Assembly (NCBI RefSeq): GCF_000313135.1
Contig: NW_004457532.1
Location: forward strand, 734,539-798,538
Origin: Acanthamoeba castellanii str. Neff
Lineage: Eukaryota > Discosea > Longamoebia > Acanthamoebidae
Direction of reading: 5' to 3'
Length of the DNA stretch: 64,000 nt
Under the pieces are notes generated by a model, which did not search any database, was not told where the DNA came from, and saw nothing but the letters and a program-made list of their open reading frames with translations. Both the position numbers and the translations under genes were made by a program. This document shows, piece after piece, positions 34,242 to 48,720 of this stretch (position 1 is the first letter of the stretch; every line of letters begins with the position of its first letter).

Positions 34242-35842
34242 ATGAAGAGAGTACGAGAGAACGCCAACCCCACGCAAGGCGGCCAAGGACAACAAGGAGG
34301 GGAGGAGCCCACCGGCGAGCCACAGAAGAAGCTCAAGCGAGCGGAGATGTTCGGCGGCGCGCGTGTGGTCGGGTGGGGCACATGGGATGAGTGGCGCACC
34401 GTGCGGGCGTGGCTAGGCTCCTCCGTCCCCGAAGAGCAGCAACGCGGCTTCCGCCGCATTCGCGCCTGGCGCGCCCGCGCACCGCTTCCGCTGGCCATCG
34501 AAGCCACCGCAGCCCTCCTCGAGACACACGCCATGGACACGTACGTTGTGTGCCGTGGTGCGCGTGCGGTGGTGCGCGTGCGTGTGCGTGTCACCAGTGC
34601 ATTTATTCGCATCACCACCAGGTTTCCGCCCACGCGGACGACGAACGAGCTGCGGCTGCTGTACTCGATGGCCATCGTGCGCATGGTGAACGGTCTTGTC
34701 GAGGTGGAACAGAAAGGTGAGCCTCGTGCGCAATGTGTTGTTGAGGCTCGTGTGTGTGCCGAGTGCGCTGTGTGCGCCGTGTGATGAACTCACGCCGTTT
34801 GCCTCCCAATTGGATCAATCGGCAACCATCAGGCACCTTCGCCCGATCTGTGTGGGGTATTGCCGAGCGCCTTGGCCTTCCGCGCGTGCTGGTCGATCTG
34901 CGCCACACGGCCACGCACAGCGTGCTTCCGTCACTGCCGTCTCTCCGCATTGCTGCCGCGCAGGTACCTGCGTGAGCGCGTGTGCGTGTGCGTGTGCGTG
35001 TGCGTGTGCGCTAGACTGACAGCTGTGACTTGTGTTACACCTGCTCTGCGTTGCGCAGGCATTGGAGTGGCTGGATGGTAACTACTGGCAGGAGCAGGAG
35101 GATTCGCTCACTGAAATGACCGACCGCATGAGGAGCCACCTCACGCGCTACGTCGAACTGAAGGGCAACAGAACGGTCGAAGTCCCGCACGCTCCCGGAA
35201 GCCAGGCCAGTACGCTTCATTATTATTCTTATTATTCTTATTATTATTTATTTTTATTTACTGCCTAAAGCAATGACCAATCGCACCGACACACAGTCCA
35301 TTGCGTGACGGATATGCTCGAGAGCACCAACTCGAACAAGGCTCGCGAGCTGCTGGTGCCCATGCTCGTGAGCGAGTTTCTGGCGCCTCGGCCCATGATC
35401 ACGTACGTCCGCCCGTGATTGGGGAGAGAGACGGAGGGAGAACTGGCCACAGTCTCGTCAACTGACTCTGTTCTCGCCGTGGCTCTGATCTGACGCGCAG
35501 GGAGATCATGAGCCTGCACAAGAGGCAGCGCTCTTCAAAGCTAAGTGCAGAGTTCACGCGGCTGAGCAACCGCTGGAATCTGTAAGGCCAACTCCTCCCC
35601 CCCCACTCTACCGCTTTTCGTTTTTTGCATCTTCGCTTTCTTCGCGCGACTGATGATGACAATAAGACTGACGACCTCCGCACCGGTTGGTGGCTGCCGA
35701 CGCTGAACAGGTTGCTGGAGGGCTGTGTACAGAAGTGGGGCCACTTCCTCGGGACTCTTCTGGCCACCATCACGAACAGGATTGTGCAGCTCTCCGAATC
35801 CCCCGAACTTACGGTAATGTGCACACGCCACTAGCGTGCAGT

Positions 35843-35873
<31 letters not shown>

Positions 35874-37220
35874 CACACACACACACACACACACAAGGCC
35901 TCGCGTATCTATGTGTAACATATCTCACAAGCGTTCATTTTGCGTGGAGTAGCGCAAGGCGGAAACGGAGATCTGGCTGTGGCTGAAGTGGGTCGAGCAT
36001 CTGCTCTACGCGAGCTCCTTCCAAAACCTGGTCTACGAATATGAGATCGAAGTGCCGGTGGTGGCGCTCATGCAGGCCGCCGCGCGACACGTCTCCCAGT
36101 GGTGCGTTTTTTTCACCGCTACACGCGACACACGACACACACGACACGGGCCAAATGGCTAACGAGCTGAATTGCGTCCAGGACGAACAAGCTCAACGGC
36201 CTCTTTCTCTCGTGGGTGGCCGATCCAAAAATGAGAGAAAAGATGACCCAACTTATGGATCTCACCCGCCCTCGGGGCAGTACCGCCGAGCAACCGGGTA
36301 CGGCACGCACCTACTTTGTGTTTATTACTGATGACATTAGTATTTATTTGTTTGTTTGTGTACATTGTATACACAATCAAAAATATGTTGGTGCGATGGC
36401 CTGTGGCTGACGAGGTACCAACAGGTGCCCTGAGCCTGGAGGTGTTCGAGAGCCTTCTCGAGCTCATCAAGCAGCGCGGCGTCACGGCTATCACGCCGGT
36501 GCAGCCTGCTGGCACTACGGCCCACGGACCCTGGGCCAGGTACGAAAACAACATTACACAAAACCGATTGAAACCTTACCTAACGTCGCATACATGACCG
36601 TTCGGCATTGCACCACCAGGTGTGAAGGGTGGACGCCCTGTTCCGTGGGGCTGAGCGTAACCAACGAGTTCCCCGATCTGCAGCTTCCACCGGCGCTGGA
36701 CGTGAACGGAGGTGCGGCCCTACACAAGCTTGCCACACATTACGCTCGAAAAACGAAAAGCCCAAGCAGCACACGTTCGCTTACGTTACGTTGTGGCGCC
36801 ACTGACGACTCCATAAATCCCACACCCGCAGCCATAACGCTCGTGCCCGCCGAGAGGCCCGTGATGCCGCTTGTGGTGCTGCCCTACTCCGCGGCTGCCG
36901 CAGCGCAGAGGTACACTTGCCAAAGCCACTCTGGCCTTCGTGTTTATTTGTTTTGTGTATTTCGCACGCTGTGATCACATCACCATCTCACCCGCTTTTC
37001 TTTTGTCTTCTCTCAAAGGCGCATGACTGCCAACAGAGAGGAGGATGACGACGAGTTCAAGGAGGCAGCCACGTCTACCACCACCACGGAATGGGGTGGC
37101 TACGCGCAGGAGCACGAACCACAGGAAGAGGCAGAGGTGCAGGCAGACCCACAAGTGCGTTCAGGCCCTGTCACGGCAGCTGCCCTTCTCTTCTCGCCCA
37201 AGGAGCTGACCAGCTTGTGA
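34242..37220 (+). CDS. LAS1: Las1-like pre-rRNA processing HEPN endoribonuclease
   Basis: The start is MKRVRENANPTQG. The conserved N-terminal domain reads VGWGTWDEWRTVRAWLG, then RFPPTRTTNELRLLYSMAIV, SVWGIAERLGLPRVLVDLR and HTATHSVLPSLPSLRIAAAQ with ALEWLDGNYW across an intron. The R-H-x-x-T-H block near 34898-34915 supplies the catalytic Arg and His of the HEPN fold. Las1 cleaves the ITS2 spacer of pre-rRNA together with the Grc3 kinase in the nucleolus. The remaining exons, about ten of them, encode a weakly conserved helical C-terminal part, then an acidic segment (REEDDDEFKEAATSTTTTEW) and the end LFSPKELTSL. It is divergent from METTL17 by 260 bp. Confidence 0.8.
35843..35897. repeat. 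CA dinucleotide microsatellite in a Las1 intron
   Basis: Two CA tracts are separated by a CGGCA interruption, between the exon ending SESPELT and the exon beginning RKAETEIWLWL. Confidence 0.8.
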
Positions 37221-37754
37221 TGGGCCGAGAGAGACACAAAATCGTAAAAATTCCAAATGCGCTAAATTTTAGCGCAATTTCGCTGAGCTGCCTTGCAGCA
37301 TTCCCCCCTGCTCACAATTCGCGCAGGAAAGCTGCAGGGCGACCACAATCTCGTCGTAGAGCTCAGGTTGTGAGGTGTCGGAAGAAGCGACAGGAAGGAG
37401 GCTCGTGACTCGAGCCTGCGCATCTCTGGCTGACTGTCTATCCGGTTTGCGATTTGCGAGGAAGAGGAAGAGTTGTTTTGCACACCTGGGCAGGGAAATC
37501 GTTACTGTGCATCCTTAGGCTCTCAACTGGGCGCCCACCAGTTCCACCAGATTACGCGAGTAGAGGTACACTTCTTAAATTATTTGGCCTTCATTCATTC
37601 ATTCCTGTGGTCTCGGGTTCTCTGTGGATGATGAGCTCTGAATGATTATTGTCTAATTTTTCGTTTTTGTTTTGTTCAACAGCGCAAATCAATTTAGCCA
37701 TTTCGCCAGCGACCCGGTGGTGAGCGCACAGAAGTGACGTGACATCCCACCAAA
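37221..37754. other. Intergenic region between LAS1 and the AGC kinase
   Basis: This is 534 bp between two genes in the same direction. It includes a T/A-rich stretch at 37570-37690 next to the kinase start. I see no gene or named motif. Confidence 0.5.
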
Positions 37755-40643
<2,889 letters not shown>

Positions 40644-41011
40644 AGACGAGACAGAGAGCGAACAACGAACGCCAACCAACAACGAACAAAGCCGCCTTTG
40701 CGCGTACCCCACCCGAGAGCGATGTACAAAACTACACCCAAAGCCCCCAGCCCAGCACAATCACCGTCTTCCCCTCTTGCGCACCGCACGATTTGCGATT
40801 TTCCCCCACGACGCCACCATCTTCATCACCATCGCCATTGACTCAAACTCTGTACCAACCAACGTTCATAAAACAAACACGTTACAGTCACAACAAACAC
40901 GGGACACAACGCGATATGGGCGACAAAAATGTTTTTCATTCTTCTTTGTATTTTACTCTACATTGTACAAAGCCGTATGGCCTCGTTGTGTGTGCTGCAC
41001 GTTGGAACGCC
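40644..41011. other. Convergent 3' intergenic region
   Basis: This holds the 3' flanks of the AGC kinase and the Pro/Tyr-rich gene. It is CA/AC-rich with no ORF of interest. Confidence 0.5.
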
Positions 41012-41590
41012 TCAGTAGTGCGGGTAGGTGGTGGTGACGGTCGTGGTCTGCGCGTAGCCCATGGGCGCCGGGGCGCCGTAGCCCGCGGCGGGCGGGTAGT
41101 AGGGTGCGGCCGCGGCGGGCTGCATGGCGGGGTAGCCAGGGTGGGCGAGGCCCTGGGGGGCGGGCGGGTAGTACGCCCCCGTAGCGGGGGGCTGCTGCGA
41201 GTAGCAGGCGGCAGCGGCGGCCTGGTGCTGGTACTTGAGGGCCTTCTTGTGGGCCTTGTGAGCGTCCTTGTGGGCCTTCTTCTCGGTCTTGTGCATCTCC
41301 TTGTCGAGCTTCTTGTGGACCTTGTGGGCGTCCTTGCCCTTGGCGTGGGCCACGATCACGTGCTGCGGGGCGGCCGCCGCGTAGGAGGTCGGGCACGGGG
41401 GGTAGGGGGCCGAGTAGCCGGGGGCCGGGGGGTAGGGCGAGGCGGCGGGCATCATAGAAGATGGATGGTGATGATGATGGGCAGGCGGGTAGGCCGCCAT
41501 CACGGGGGCGGGGGCGTGGCACTGCGGCGGATAGCCGGAGGAAGGGGGGTAGGGGTGCGCCCGTTGGGAAGCCATGTGTGCAGGGTACAT
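41012..41590 (-). CDS. Pro/Tyr/Ala-rich low-complexity protein with a Lys-His repeat core
   Basis: A single exon encodes 192 residues from MYPAHMASQRAHPYPPS. Both flanks are rich in Pro, Tyr, Ala and Gly (YPPAPGYSAPYPP; YYPPAPQGLAHPGYP). The centre is a Lys/His helix of repeating K-A-H-K or D-A-H-K units (HKTEKKAHKDAHKAHKKAL). The end is TTTVTTTYPHY. Proteins of this kind often act as annexin-like or ALG-2-like PxY tails, or undergo phase separation, but no folded domain is visible and I cannot assign a function. The base composition is very GC-rich. Confidence 0.65.
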   Translation of the reverse strand: MYPAHMASQRAHPYPPSSGYPPQCHAPAPVMAAYPPAHHHHHPSSMMPAASPYPPAPGYSAPYPPCPTSYAAAAPQHVIVAHAKGKDAHKVHKKLDKEMHKTEKKAHKDAHKAHKKALKYQHQAAAAACYSQQPPATGAYYPPAPQGLAHPGYPAMQPAAAAPYYPPAAGYGAPAPMGYAQTTTVTTTYPHY

Positions 41591-41857
41591 CTTTTAGGAT
41601 TTGTGTGGTAGGTGGAGAGGTAGGTAGTTGGGGGGTGGGTTGTACTGAACGAGTACTGTGTTTGGAAAGGAACTGGGCAGAGAGTGCCGAACGGACGAGA
41701 ACAAACTGGTCGCTGTGTTTGAAAAACAAAAGTCCGTGGGGTCACGAAGGGACGAGAATGACTTTCAGTGCAAAATGAAATTTTCGAATTAGTTTGGATT
41801 TTCTGAAAGCTTCACACGGAGAAACGAGGAAGGAAAAATGGAAGAAAAGAAGGAAAA

Positions 41858-44708
41858 ATGGAAGATGAAGAGGAGTGGCGGTGGCTGACGCTGGCGCCTC
41901 CGTGTGGGTGCGGCAGCCGCCGTAGACAGCGGGCCAGTTCGAAGCGTCAGCTAGAGGATCGTCGCTTCCTTCTGCCCTGCCATCGCTGCCATGAATGGTT
42001 GCACATCTCGAGCGTGTTCGTGCTACAAGCACACTCACATTTTTTGTTTTATTTTTATTTACTGTGTGTGATGTGTGCTGCCCACCCCAGGTGGCATGGG
42101 ACATGCGTCGGGGTGACCAGGGAGCACTTGCCCCGGTCCTATCTCTGCCACGCTGCGGCCATGGCCCTGGGCGGCGATGCCGATGCCAGCGAAAAGTACG
42201 ACCATGGCTGCTTGTTCGTGTGTGCCCTGTGCAGCCCGACTCTCGCTTCCGAGCTCCACTACCGATGCACAGGTGAGGGCTGTCACTACTTCTTCCTCAT
42301 CAATAACTTGGAATGCAATGGAATGTTGGCTGTTCTTTGCATTCCTCACCTGCACCACCTGCTTTCAACAAGACGGGCTGCGGGTGAAGGTGCTGGCGTG
42401 GGGCCGTCGGCCCTTTGCCGAGGACCGGCTCGCCGCCGAAGGTCGATTCACCGAACTGTTCCTCCCCGCGCTCCGCTGCTGCGACCGACCCGTCTGCCCT
42501 CCGGCCGGTACGTCACCTTTATCGTCATCATCATTGGTTGGTTGGTTGGTTGCATCTGATCTAAGCTCAATTCGTATTTTGTCGACACGGCCCTGTGTGT
42601 GAAGATGAGTGGAGTTGCCTGCTGCGGTGTGGCCGATGCCACGAATGGGAACACTGCAGCTGCGCGCTCGAACGACAAACTGCACAGCGCGCGCGAAGGC
42701 CGGGGAATGCGAGCGATCGCGATGGTGATGTCAGGTGGCTGCGCCGTTACCTGTCTCATCACATCGCGAGCTCCGCAAAGAGCACCGCCGCCACCACCAC
42801 CACCACATCATCGTCGACTTCACCGTCAAGCCCGTCCGCGGCGCTCATGGGAGGCCACCACCCGCTGGCCTACTTCCACGCGCAGCAGCGGCGCCACGGC
42901 CGACCAACGGCCAACGACCTGACGTTCCTCTGCTCTGCCTGTGCCGGCCGAGGTACACCGCGCTTCGTCCAGTCGTGGTTTGGTCATCGAATCTAACCTG
43001 CGTGGTGTCGTGTGTAGATGGCCTGGCGTTCAGTGAAGCGAGGGAGTGCGTGGCAAGGCGACGCAAGCGGGTCGTGAAGACCAGGATCGAGCGGCCGCCG
43101 AGTCCCATCACCAACCCGGAAATCTACGAACAGCTGCGGACCGGCGACTTTTCGCTGCTCGACGCCATGAACAGACCTCCGGCTCCGGTTCCGGCCGTCG
43201 CCCTGCCGCGGCTCATCCGCGACCGAGAGCTGCTGGCGGGTGCCGACACCAGCGCCGCACTGCGTGGCCAAGCCGCGGCGGCGCTCCTGCACCGACCGCT
43301 GCAGGTCGCCCATCGCGTCCCAATCCATCAACTCACCGGCGAGCTGCCCTGGATTCTTCACCAACTACAGAGGTCCGTACCTGCGTCGTGTGCGGTCGTG
43401 GCGTGTGCGATCGTGTGCGGTGGTGCGTGTGACGCTAACGAGCTACGCTGCAGTCGGCCGATGCTGCTGGTCGGTACCTCGGGCGGCAGCGTGCTGAGCT
43501 ACACCGCTGACCACTCGCAGCTGCGGCTCTGCGTCGACACCGAGCACCCGGACATCGCCTGCCTCGCCGCCACGTCAGCATCGGAGGACCTCCTCCTGTC
43601 GTGCGCCTGGGGCAGCGGCGACCTCCTCGCCCACGACCTCCACACCGGCCGACCGGTCGCACGAGGGGTCGGCCACACCCGGTTCTGCCGATCGCTAGTC
43701 GGCGACCCGGCCCAGGCGGCCCTGGTGCTCAGCGCCTCGTACGACGCGACCGTGCGCCTGTGGGACCTCAGGGCGGCTGCTGCAGGGCGCGTCGACGACG
43801 GCCCGTTCGGCGGAACAGGCGCGGGGCCGGGGCCGATGGCGGAGGTGGTGGCTCTGCGCGGCCACAAGGGGAGCGCGACGGCTGCCCACTTCCTCCCCGG
43901 CGACTCGCACTACGTACTGAGTACGTGCAATCGCACGACCGCACGACCGCACACAATGTGGAACTGATAATGGTGCGTGTCATGTGTGTGTCATGTGTGT
44001 GTCGTGTGCGTGTTGTGTGTCATACGTGTGAGTGTGCAGGTTCGTCGGCGGACCACAGCCTTCGGTTGTGGGACGTGCGGAAGCCGGGCGCGTGGGTGCT
44101 CAAGGTGGACACGGGCCACTGGCTGTGCTCCCTCGCCCTTTCCCCGAACGGCCACTATTTGGCCGCCAACGCGCTTCCCGGAAAGGTTCACACCATACAC
44201 ACGCGCACGTCGCATCGCACACGACGCACCTCCACCGCACGCACGACCACACACTCAGCTCTGTGTGTCTGGGCAGGTGTTGGTGTTCGAGACTTGGCGG
44301 CTTTTGTCTCCTCGGGGCGATGGCGTCGACGCGCCCAAACACGTGCTCTACGGCCACACCAACATCCGCTGGGCAACTCAGCGGCCCTGCTTCTCGCCCG
44401 ACAGCCGGACCATCGCCATCGGTTTGCCCTCGCCCCAATTTTTCTTCTCCCTCCCCGCTCACACGGCACCACGACACGCACACGCACACGCTACAGCGTC
44501 AGAGGATGGGAGGGTGGTGACGTGGAGTACGGCGTCGGGGGAGCTCCTCGAGCGCCAGGCCGACTCCCATCCGTCTGGCGCCTGGGCGTGGGACGTGGCC
44601 TTCGACCGCCACCGGCCCGAGGCCGACGACATCCTCTTCTCCTGTAGCGACGACGGCTTCCTCGCCTGTCTCCACCGGCACTGCGGTCATCCAGCAGCAG
44701 CTTCTTGA
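41858..44708 (+). CDS. PHD-like zinc finger plus WD40 repeat protein
   Basis: The start is MEDEEEWRWLTLAPP. The first part has a PHD-like Cys/His pattern: LLPCHRCHEWLH, then after an intron WHGTCVGVTREHLPRSYLC and FVCALCSP. A second similar finger near 42605-42670 reads LLRCGRCHEWEHCSCAL, and FLCSAC follows near 42930. The second half contains WD-type blades: LLVGTSGGSVLSYTADHSQL, LVLSASYDATVRLWDLR, SADHSLRLWDVRKPG, HVLYGHTN and SEDGRVVTWSTASG. The last exon ends HCGHPAAAS. The combination suggests a chromatin-associated scaffold that reads histone tails. I do not recognise a direct named orthologue. Several metal ligands depend on splice choices that I could not test. Confidence 0.65.
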
Positions 44709-44997
44709 CCGCGGTTCAAGGGGGTGATGGACCACGGGGGATTGCGTAGTTCTTTAAAATCGCCCAATCGGACCTAAAAAGCATATTACCTATTTAAGCA
44801 AATGTCGACTATAAGGCCTCGAAAGACATTAATGTCGTTCGGCCACAGAGGCAACTGCGTGGACCACTAAAAACGAAAACCGCATGCAGGATTGCACGGC
44901 CATGGGCCACCGCGCTTGAGCCAGCCCCGAGATACAGTTTTTTTCTTATCCATATATGTATTTTGAATTTATTTATTTTTGGTGGCATAAACACTCC

Positions 44998-47449
44998 TTA
45001 GTTGAGCGCGCCCGAGTTCTTCTTGCGCTTGCCCGTGCGGTGGCGGCTCTCGTTGGGGTTCTTGCGGAGCTTGCCCACCACGTACTTGGCCTGGCTCTGG
45101 GCGCGCGGCTGCAGATAGCTCTGGTCCTCGTCGAAGATGTCGTCGCCGTCCTTGTTCTTCTTCTTCCGCCGGCGCGTCTGCTCGAGCAGCTCGTCCTCGC
45201 GCAGAATGAGCTTCTGCTCTTGCCGGCCGCCCTTGGGCAGCGGCAGCGAAAACTTGGTGCCGCGGGCCGACACCGGGCGCGACACGCGATTGGCCAGCAG
45301 GACCGGCTGGCCGGTGCGCTCGTCCAGCATGTAGGGCACCTTGCGCAGCGTCTGGTGGCCGCAGTTCGGGCAGAACACCTTCTCCATCTCCTTCGTCGTC
45401 CTATATTGTGTTTAATATTATATGATGTATCAATACATATATATACACATATAAACATAGTATAATAAAGTGAGTTAAACTGACATATGGCACACGCACG
45501 CAGGTGGAGAGAGAACGCACTTGAAGCACGCATGGCATTGGAGGAGATAAGTTCGGAGTCTCTTGATCACCATACCATCGGTCGACAGCAAATGCAGGCC
45601 CATCTAGAGAGACCAGCGAGGGAAGAAGACCATCGTTACATTGGGAGGGGGAGGGAAGTAACTAGGAGGGGTGGTGATGGGAGTGAGAGCAGAAGCGCTG
45701 GGTGTACCTGGATGATGACGTTCTGCATGGCGTAGTCGGTGGTGATGCAGGCCACGCCCACCTTGGCGCGCTGCGCCAGGTCGTCGAGGCTCGCCACCTT
45801 GGACGCCGAGCGCTTCATCTGCCCAATGTTGTCCGGCGTGATCCAGCCAGCGTTGTCATCGTCGACCGCCTTTGGTACCACATGCACGGCACGGCATGGC
45901 ACGATACGCACACACACACGCACACGCACGACACACAGTCAGCTGTGCGTCTCACGAAATTCAGCTGAACGTCTGAGCGCGTGCGCGGTACCGGTGGTGC
46001 CGGAGTGGTACTGTTGCGTCGCGACGACGGGTGGCTGCCCGGCTGCTGGGTGGCGCCGTGGGCAGGCCCGTTGTTGTTGTTCTTCTTCTTCCTCGGCTTC
46101 CGCTGTGTCTTCTCCGCCTGTCCCTCTGTGTTCTGCTGCGGTGGCGTCGACGCGTCGACCGCTGTGGTGGTGGTGACACTGTCGGCAGTGGGAGCTCCGG
46201 TGGTAGCAGCCGCAGCTGTCTCGCTCGCGGGCGCCGCCTGCTCAGTGTCCGTCGTATCAGTCTCAGACGCGCTTGTGTTCACCTCCTCTCCGCTTTCGCT
46301 CTTTGCCTCCTCCTCCGCCTTCACCTCAACCTTGTCGTTTTCGTTCTTCGCCTCCTCGACCTGCGTGGGCGCGCCTGCCTCGCCTTCCTTAGTTTCGGGC
46401 GCGACCTCCGCCGCCGGGACAAGGGTCTCAGCCGCCGTCTCCTTGGCCTCCGGCTCGCCGGTAGCACCAGCGTGCGGGTGCGGGTGTGCGCCACCGCGAC
46501 CGCCGCCACGACCTCCCCGGCCACCGCGGCCTCCGCGACCACCGCCGGAATGCGGCGCGGCGGTTTGCACCACGTTGCCGCCCCACTGCGCGTTGGAGCT
46601 CTGCTGCTTCTCGGCCTGCGTCTTCTTGTTGCGCGCCTGGCGGTCCAAGCCACCAACACATCAAACGAAACAAGAGTGAGCTTTGAGGCCGAGGCGACGT
46701 GCGGGAGACGAGGTAGGACGGACGTACGACGAGTGTGGGCGGGAGAGGCGCGGCGCGCAGGTGGTCGGCGCCGTTGTGTTCGCGTTCGAAGGTGCGCGTG
46801 AGGGCGATGACCTTCATATCGACTGCAGACAAGCTGGCGTAGTCACCTGTCTTCTTGGCAAACTCGACCACTACACGCAGAATCAAATTGGCCAAAAAAA
46901 TTGAGAAAAATCGCGATTCGTGTAGAAGAATAAGTCGAGAGGGAGTTGATATGTACCAGCCTTCATGTCCCTGGGGTCGGGCTCAGTGGTCTTGATCTCG
47001 TAGGGGAAGGTCTGCAGGTAGCCGCGAGCCCTCTGGTCCCGAATCTCCTCAATCACCTCGGCGATGGTCCAGAATTCGGTACCCAGGCGCTCTACGCGCA
47101 CGCCCTTGATGATGGCACCCGAATCCAGCACCAGGATGGTGCGCTTGGGCTGCTGGTGCTGCAGATGCTGCTCCACAAGCGAAGGTCGGCTGGGCAACTT
47201 CTGCGACTTACCGCTGCTGCTCTTCACATCTCCATCTTCCAATTTAATCTCGGATGGAGAGAGAGGCTGCGCAGATGGCTGCTGCGCTCCGGTTACGACC
47301 GTGCTGACTGGCCTGGGTCCAGGCGCGACCGGCTTGCGCGGTGGGGCGGGCTGGCTCAAGACCGCCGACCAGTTCCGGAGAGGGGCGGGGGCGGGCTTAT
47401 CCATGGTTTGTGTCGCTGCTGGCGTCGATGCTGGTGCAGCGTCCGCCAT
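44998..47449 (-). CDS. NOB1: NOB1-like 20S pre-rRNA endonuclease (PIN domain, zinc ribbon)
   Basis: The chosen start is 47449 (MADAAPASTPAATQ). About 100 Pro/Ser-rich residues precede the PIN domain, where LVLDSGAIIKG supplies the first metal-binding Asp; EFWTIAEVIEEIRDQRARG and AVDMKVIALTRTFE follow. A long insert contains an RGG-like tract (GGGRGGRGGRGGRGGGRGG) and Glu/Thr-rich sequence. The C-terminal part gives AVDDDNAGWITPDNIGQMKR, then DDLAQRAKVGVACITTDYAM and the zinc ribbon MEKVFCPNCGHQTLRKV, with a lone Cys pair (CHACFK) one exon earlier. It ends KKNSGALN at 44998. NOB1 cuts the 3' end of 18S rRNA in the cytoplasm. The N-terminal extension and RGG insert are unusual for the family. 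Confidence 0.88.
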
Positions 47450-47619
47450 GTTGTTTCCGAAGTGAAGAAGATGACAATTTGTGAGATCAGAGATGGAATC
47501 GCAACCGGCAGCACGAAAAAAGCAGGAAATCATTTAAAATAGCGAAATAGAGGAGAGAAATTCAAATTAAAAAGGTACCGAACGTTTGTCACAACCTTCA
47601 CGTCAGCGGATAGTTGTGT

Positions 47620-48233
47620 CTTGTCTCGTGTGTCGTGTGTCGTGTGTCGTGTGCATGCGTGTCAACCGCACATGCACACGACCGCACACACGCGCGAGAG
47701 GAGTGATGTGGTCACTTCACATACCGGTCCAGCAGGGAGTGCCACAGCGGGTCATGGTGGCGTTGTCCTCCTTGATGCGCGCGAACCCAAAGTCGGCCAC
47801 CTTCACGTTCCACTCGTCGTCCACCAGCAGGTTGGACGGCTTCACGTCCCGGTGCACGATGCCCGCCGGCTGGCGCGTGTGCAGATAGGCCAGCCCGACG
47901 GCGGCCGAGCGCAGAAGCCCGAGGCGGCGGTGTCAGGGGAGGCGGATGGAGGAGTCGGCGATGATCTCCTTGAGCGCGCCGCGCTTGACGAACAGCGAGT
48001 GCAGGTAATTGATGCCCAGCGCCGCGCTGTGCAGCAGCTTGAGCTTCTGCGCCCAGGCCAGCTTGACGCTGTTGTTGGCCAGGATGTCGCGCAGGCTGCC
48101 GTTCTTGACGAACTCGGTCACGATGCACAGGTTGAGTCGCTTCACGCACGCCCCTGTGTGCGGGTCGTGTCGTGTCGTGTGTGCGTGCGTTTATGTCAGC
48201 GCGTGTGTGAGTCGTGGAACGTGTCGCGTGTCA
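47620..48233 (-). pseudogene. Inverted broken copy of a receptor kinase C-lobe
   Basis: The minus strand reads as a near-copy of the + strand at about 58625-59120, including the flanking introns. It keeps [25 protein letters not shown] and [19 protein letters not shown]. It also carries a second paralogue's segment spliced in at VTEFVK (NGSLRDILANNSVKLAWAQ and a following helix) before the [11 protein letters not shown] segment. A TGG of the intact copy is TGA here (47933-47935), so the frame is broken. The ACACGAC repeat intron is shortened to a few units at 47622-47660. The result is a chimeric, non-functional fragment. Confidence 0.85.
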
Positions 48234-48361
48234 CGAGCGGCGCCTGCTCGAGTTCCGCGCCGAGATGGCCTTCCTCTCCGAGCTCCACCACCCCAACATC
48301 GCCCTCTTCATCGTTACCCCCAGGCTGCACCTCAACACCCAATCATCACGCCCCTCCATTT
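48234..48361 (+). pseudogene. Broken copy of a receptor kinase N-lobe segment, head-to-head with the C-lobe copy
   Basis: This matches the + strand at about 58488-58620: [20 protein letters not shown], then the start of the following intron. The intact splice donor GGTACC reads GTTACC here, so the donor is lost. It abuts the inverted C-lobe copy, so the two halves point away from each other. Confidence 0.85.
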
Positions 48362-48720
48362 CGCATTTACGTCCTGGCACCATCGCAGAACCAGCCCTCC
48401 CACTTATCCTTCTCTATGACGAAGCACACCGTCTCCATGTAGTCGACGTCGCCGAACTCGGAGAGGGCTGCCTGCCTGGCCCAGCCTCGGCAACAATCCC
48501 CGCCCGCGAGGACGATGTGCTCGAGCAGATCGGGATGTTGCCCTCGCAGCGCTTTGGCTGCTCTCGCCTGCCCTCTCGGCGTGGGTTGCGTCAGACTTTT
48601 TGAAGAAATGCCTTCCTGATGCCCAGCGAGTGTGCAGTGACCAGCTAAAGGCGATCAGCTGGATCTGCTGGCTTCGCCCTGAGGTCCAAACCCTGGTGAA
48701 CCTCATAAAATAGGGCAGGG
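48362..48720 (-). pseudogene. Coding-like remnant, unrecognised
   Basis: On the minus strand, about 48580-48400, a frame without a start reads ALRGQHPDLLEHIVLAGGD, then CRGWARQAALSEFGDVDYM and ETVCFVIEKD. It has the composition of real protein, including short A/L-rich helices a little like ankyrin-type repeats. It is bounded by the kinase fragment on one side and the CpG-poor segment on the other, so it is probably a gene fragment. Confidence 0.35.
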
